Shown: in pieces, positions 59,671 through 64,000 of the stretch
Layout: every line of letters starts with the position of its first letter
How positions within the stretch are numbered: the first letter of the stretch is position 1
Origin: Gordionus sp. m RMFG-2023
Lineage: Eukaryota > Nematomorpha > Gordioida > Chordodea > Parachordodidae
NCBI RefSeq assembly: GCF_954871325.1
Contig: NC_088775.1
Coordinates: 2,403,473-2,467,472 of the forward strand
Direction: 5' to 3'
Length of the DNA: 64,000 bases
Position numbers and translations under genes: made by a program
The notes under the pieces: model-generated
What the model saw: only the letters and a program-made list of their open reading frames with translations
What the model was told of the DNA's origin: nothing
Database searches by the model: none

Positions 59671-59959
59671 TGTTTTCATTTTTTTAAAAAAATATATATT
59701 TATTTTTTAAATAAATAGATAATATTAAAAAAATTAACATTTACCTTTTATAGATTTAGTACTCAATTTTATAATAACAATCAAGCCAAAGACCAAGAAT
59801 ATGTCGGAAAAATAATTTTTTAACATGGCAGAATTGAAGTAAGATAATTTAGATCGAAAAATTTTTAATCAAATTATAAAAAAACTAAAATTTATAAAAA
59901 TTAGTTTGCATAATATTTCCGAGAAATTTTTTAAAAATTTTTTTAACTAAAATATATTC

Positions 59960-59993
<34 letters not shown>

Positions 59994-60062
59994 GTTGCAG
60001 ACTAATAGGGTTGAAGGTTCAATTTAAAAAAAAAATTATTTGGAAAAAAATTATAAATATCA

Positions 60063-60179
60063 GCAGGGACGTAACTAAGCCTTTACAATCTCAGAGTGGA
60101 CTTATAAAATTTCAAAATTTTTAGGGGGTTCGAAATCCTGAACACCCCTCCCACTCTCCCCCATCCCCTAGTGACGCAG
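60063..60179. mobile_element. Small GACGC-ended MITE-like element, copy in S2
   Basis: About 115 bp. It starts GCAGGGACGTAACTAAGCC and ends CCCCTAGTGACGC, imperfect inverted ends. Between them lie CTCAGAGTGGAC and GGGGGTTCGAAATCC, then a C-rich stretch. It is clearer in the S3 copy. Confidence 0.55.
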
Positions 60180-60739
60180 ATGGAAATCTTTTTTAAAATT
60201 GTTTTATAAAAGAAATTAAATGGTTATAGATTGAAGATAACTCAATAATAATTAAATAGGAAAGTAAGAAGAAAGATCTTACAGCAAACCACTCTCTGCG
60301 ACATTTTAAACAGTGCCTCCAGGATAGGATTTCGACAAATTTTTTAAATTATTTAGTTTTCCTAAAAAGTTTATTTTTCAAGAAATAAACACCAATTTTA
60401 TCACCCTTCACGGAGCCTATTAAAATTTTGCAGATTTTGGGTGAAATATTTGAACAGTTTCTAGGATCAGGATTTGACTAGTGGATCTTTAAAAATAAAA
60501 TAAATAATGGAAATTAATAGAAAAAATCTTAATTTTTCATTTTCCTGAATTATCCTAAATATTTTAAATCGATTAGACTGCAAATTTTATGAGGATTCGA
60601 AATATAAGGTCAAGTAACATTTTTATTTAAATTTTTAATATACCAATATCAAATTCAAATAGTTATATATATATATATATGTATATAACTCATTCTATTA
60701 AAACGCATGTAACTACAAATTCCAAATAACTTGAATAAT

Positions 60740-61345
60740 TTGTTTTAAAAAATAATGTTCTATAGGTTCTGATGTAAGGGCTCTAACTTTGCAGCCAATA
60801 TTTTTTAAAAAATTTTAAAGTTCCACTTGACATATGTTCAATGGAAGAGATAACGATTGTTAAAAAAAAATATAATTTGTAAAATTAAAATATTTAATTC
60901 TTTTTTTTGTAGCATGCATATCAACATGGACAGAATCTAAATGTTTTGGAAATGAAGAGACGGAAGTTCCAAATTAAGGATTTACCTTAAGACCAAGGCA
61001 CAGAAGTTAAGTCATCTGGTCTTAGGTCATCAACTAATAATAAATCTTTGGTAATCGGGCTCTGATAAGAAAATGGCCAATAACTGAATTAATTGCTGCA
61101 GGTCTTGCATCTAATTCGATGGCCTATGGCAACTCTTAATTGTTCAGCTGATTAGAGGTTACCTAGGTTAACATTGGTAATGCTCCCAGCTATTCATAAT
61201 CAATAGTACAGTCAGCATTTTGTAAAAGTTGAATATGCTTTAAAGGGGGGGGGGGGGGGGGGTTTGATGATAATCTTTAAAAATATTTTAAATAAAGGTT
61301 CGAAAATTGATTCATGTTATTAAAACTGTGGGTAAAACATCATCA
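60740..61345 (-). mobile_element. RLE-type LINE, copy 6, 3' fragment
   Basis: Minus strand: degenerate knuckle region at about 61.2-61.05 kb, LTSVPWS-stop-GKSLIWNF near 60.97 kb, and a 3' untranslated region to about 60.74 kb matching copy 3. The RT palm is absent here except a few codons at the 61.34 kb junction. A run of 18 Gs at 61245-61262 replaces the 5 Gs in copy 5. Confidence 0.7.
61245..61262 (+). repeat. G18 homopolymer
   Basis: Eighteen consecutive Gs in otherwise AT-rich DNA, flanked by TTTAAA and TTTGATGA. The same position in LINE copy 5 (about 59.26 kb) has five Gs and in copy 3 GGTAGG. It could form a quadruplex or be an assembly error. Confidence 0.9.
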
Positions 61346-61762
61346 TATAATCATTTTCGGTTTGTTTTATTTATTTTTTTTAAATATATATTTATTTTTT
61401 AAATAAATAGATAATATTAAAAAAATTAACATCCTTTTATAGATTTAGAACTCAATTTTATAATAACAATCAAGCCAAAGACCAAGAATATGTCGGAAAA
61501 ATAATTTTTTAACATTGCAGAAATGAAGTAAGATAATTTAGATCGTAAAAATTTTTTAATCAAATTATAAAAAAACTAAAATTTATAAAAATTATTTTAT
61601 TGACCTTTTAAACACGTTTGCAAAATATTTCCGAGAAATTTTTTTAAAAAATTTTTTAACTAAAATATATTCTTATTATTATTATGTTGCAGACTAATAG
61701 GGTTAAAGGTTCAATTTAAAAAAAAAAAATTATTTGGAAAAAAATTATAAATTGATTAATCA

Positions 61763-61878
61763 GCAGGGACGTCACTAGGTCTTTACAATCTCAGGGTGGA
61801 CTTATAAAATTTCAAAATTTTCAGGGGGTTCGAAACAAAGAACACCCCTCCCACTCTCCCCCATCCCCTAGTGACGCA
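61763..61878. mobile_element. Small GACGC-ended MITE-like element, copy in S3
   Basis: The left end GCAGGGACGTCACTAGG and the right end CCCCTAGTGACGCAAA share the 10-base inverted CGTCACTAGG. It has the same centre as the 60.06 kb copy, GGGGGTTCGAAA followed by a C-rich stretch. S1 (58.56-58.60 kb) retains only the right end. Confidence 0.6.
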
Positions 61879-61889
61879 AATGCACATCT

Positions 61890-62700
61890 TTTTTATATGT
61901 ATAATATTGATGATAATGATTAGGTTGTTCGTCGCTAGTCTAGGGAAGTGGCAAAGTGTCTCAGTCTAGATTGAGTGTTTAATTTGAGTAAAAAAAATTT
62001 TTAATTGAAAATGAAATTCGTTAGAAATTTTTATGGGTTAAAATCAGATAAATTAAATCTATATATATAACTAAGCAATATATTATTATTTGTTTTTTTA
62101 ATATATAATTATAATTTGTAAATGAAAAATTTGTTAAAATTTTAAATAAAGTATTATCATACCATCAAAAAAAATAAATAAAGATATTAAATAAAATTTA
62201 CCTTTGTAGACTTAGAAAATAGGAATTATTATTATAACAATTTTTTTTTGAATTATATCATTTCTTTTAAATTTATTTTTAAAAGTATTATATTATTTTT
62301 AAAAAAAAATTTTTTAAATCAAGTTTCAAAAAATATTTAATGTAATATTTATATAAAATAACTTTTTAATTGAATTATTTTATTTATTATATTATAAATT
62401 GACGATATTTTGATATCTTTAAATTTTAAAAAATAATAAAACGAATGATTTAGCCAATCCTTTAAATCCATATGTTTGTTATAGAAATATTATTTTCCAA
62501 CTTCATTTCCTTAAAAATTTTGTTTAAACGAACATTGATTATTTACCTTGTTGATCCGTTGCTAAAATGAAAAACAAAATTATATTTTTTTAGTATTATT
62601 TATATATATAATATTGTTATGATAATGATTAGGTTGTTCGTCGTTAGTCTAGGGAAGTGGCAAAGTGTCTAGATTGAGTCTTTAATTGAGAATAAAAAAT
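61890..62700 (+). repeat. Family R3, two tandem units
   Basis: The GTCGCTAGTCTAGGGAAGTG marker lies at about 61.93 kb and GTCGTTAGTCTAGGGAAGTG at about 62.64 kb, 710 bases apart. The sequence between is colinear with 50.08-50.82 kb. It begins immediately after the last GACGC element. Confidence 0.75.
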
Positions 62701-63780
62701 CCATATAAAAAAAATTACTATAATTTACGACTAGTTTAAAAGTTCGCTGTAAAATTATCTGAAATTCGTAGTGTAAGTTACCCCTATATATGCAAAAATA
62801 TTTTCTTATATCAAATTAGAGTTTTTTGAAATTTAAAAATCATCATCAGTAAATGATTTAAAATTTAGAGACTCTGATCCCCCATGGAACATTCGACTGG
62901 AATATTCATTCAGATTAAAGCTAATTCAGTAAAATTCTTATTAATTGTCTACTTACAAATAAATCCGAGGATAGACAGAGCAAATATGAAAATTGGGATA
63001 ATTTTGATCATTTCAAGAATAAAATAATTTAATGAATAAAAAGAAAATTTCAAAAAATATCTAACTAATTAAGGATTTTTAAAATTAAGTAAAAGGATTT
63101 TAAATGACTTTAAAATTATTTCAAGCCAGTATATATATTAATTTAGGAATTATTTTTTTGTTTATGTTTAATTTTAACTTTTTCAAAGAAAATGTTTAAT
63201 AGAAAGATAAACATAAATAAATATTAATTTTTAAAAATTATACGTCAATAAATTTAGGGGAATTTTTTTTTCGAAAAGTGTTGTTTTGTTAGAACAAAAA
63301 TAAATTAAGGAGGGGTCGAATTTACTTAAAAATAAAATTTTTCCAAATATTTCTTTTACGTCATTTCTTATCTTAAATTTAAACAAATGTTTTTGGCAAA
63401 TTCAGGCATTAAATTGCAAATTAAAAATATAAGAAATTGAATAAATTTAATATTACATAAATAAGTTATTTATATAAAACTATACCACAATTTTAAAATA
63501 ATACATTGAACGTTAGAAGTAAAACATTAATTATTTTACAATAATTTATACGTATTATCAATTGATGTTATGATAATGTTGATTAACACTATTCATTATT
63601 TCATATTTTAAAATTGATGTGATAATATTAAATATCATTAGTAGTATTGTTAAAAAGCCCAATTCGAGTCGATTTTTCAAAAAGACCCGATTTAGATTAT
63701 AACAAAAAAATGCTATTTGAGATTCAAAATAGATGTCCAAGCATTTCTGTCAGCTATGTGAAAAAATTTTTGGATTACAT
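62701..63780. other. AT-rich DNA without recognisable gene
   Basis: No coding match. TTTAGAGACTCTGATCCCCC near 62.87 kb is weakly like the family F segment at 18.56 kb. A 60-codon minus-strand stretch at 63.56-63.74 kb shows no family resemblance. Confidence 0.5.
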
Positions 63781-63782
63781 AA

Positions 63783-64000
<218 letters not shown>

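Larger units (their letters stand above)
58221..61890. repeat. Tandem array carrying LINE 3' fragments
   Basis: A roughly 1.45-1.7 kb unit is present as S1 plus LINE copy 5, S2 plus LINE copy 6, and S3. Markers CAAGCCAAAGACCAAGAATA (about 58.33, 59.79, 61.47 kb), AACATGGCAGAAT (AACATTGCAGAAA in S3), and a TTATTATTATT-GTTGCAGAC tract recur in order. Each unit starts at the same 5'-truncation junction of the LINE (AATCATTT-CGGTTTGTTTT), so the array arose by duplication after the LINE had inserted. Confidence 0.8.

Noticed and set aside
58540-61700. TTATTATT-GTTGCAG tracts as real splice acceptors of a host gene
   Set aside because: The tract belongs to the tandem unit and recurs three times with no open frame after it.
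63558-63740. 60-codon minus-strand ORF as a gene
   Set aside because: AT-rich, hydrophobic by composition, no motif, and no supporting context next to the microsatellite.

Overview
This 64 kb window is very AT-rich, repeat-packed eukaryotic DNA. I found no intact host gene, no operon-like layout and no rRNA or canonical tRNA. The identifiable coding remnants are decayed transposable elements: non-LTR retrotransposons with a restriction-like endonuclease (RLE), an RTE-type LINE fragment, several hAT DNA transposons and a Mutator-like element (MULE). This mixture, plus long microsatellites and layered segmental repeats, suggests an invertebrate metazoan with a small AT-rich genome. The species cannot be named from the sequence. 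I recognised no retrovirus, LTR element, Polinton or capsid/envelope gene.

Layout. 0-13 kb: a dispersed repeat (family A) interrupted by a nearly full-length but broken RLE LINE (copy 1, 2.5-5.5 kb), then a second long LINE copy (7.7-10.5 kb) and a 3' fragment (12.4-13.1 kb). 13-18 kb: AT-rich DNA with an octamer-containing 21-bp tandem repeat, a 1.3 kb decayed hAT with terminal repeats and flanking direct repeats, and a small pogo/Tigger-like MITE. 18.4-24 kb: repeat family F, interrupted by a 2.77 kb hAT with a perfect 8-bp target duplication; a neighbouring F copy acts as its empty site. 24-29 kb: three tandem copies of an unclassified unit. 29.8-32.1 kb: a SINE-like tRNA-derived sequence, short tandem duplications, GGGCTTGG-rich degenerate repeats and a possible Helitron 3' end. 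32.2-34.5 kb: a long inverted repeat enclosing C-terminal fragments of two different hAT transposases. 35.2-37.7 kb: LINE copy 4, with the best-preserved zinc knuckle and RLE domain. 38-42 kb: a 54-bp-arm hairpin, more dispersed repeats and one unidentified 97-codon open stretch. 42.8-47.0 kb: a MULE with long terminal inverted repeats built of short tandem motifs and a duplicated transposase segment. 47.9-56.3 kb: further copies of families A, R3 and G and two copies of a small hAT. 57.2-62.7 kb: an RTE fragment, a tandem amplification carrying LINE copies 5 and 6, and R3 repeats. The window ends in a roughly 215-bp TTTC microsatellite.

The genes do not work together as a pathway; the region is a transposon graveyard. 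Its most useful content is structural: one LINE family with all six copies in the same orientation, clean insertion and empty-site pairs, tandem amplifications that include a LINE-flank junction, and a few unexplained conserved repeat cores. Alignments were made by eye, so repeat boundaries are approximate to tens of bases.
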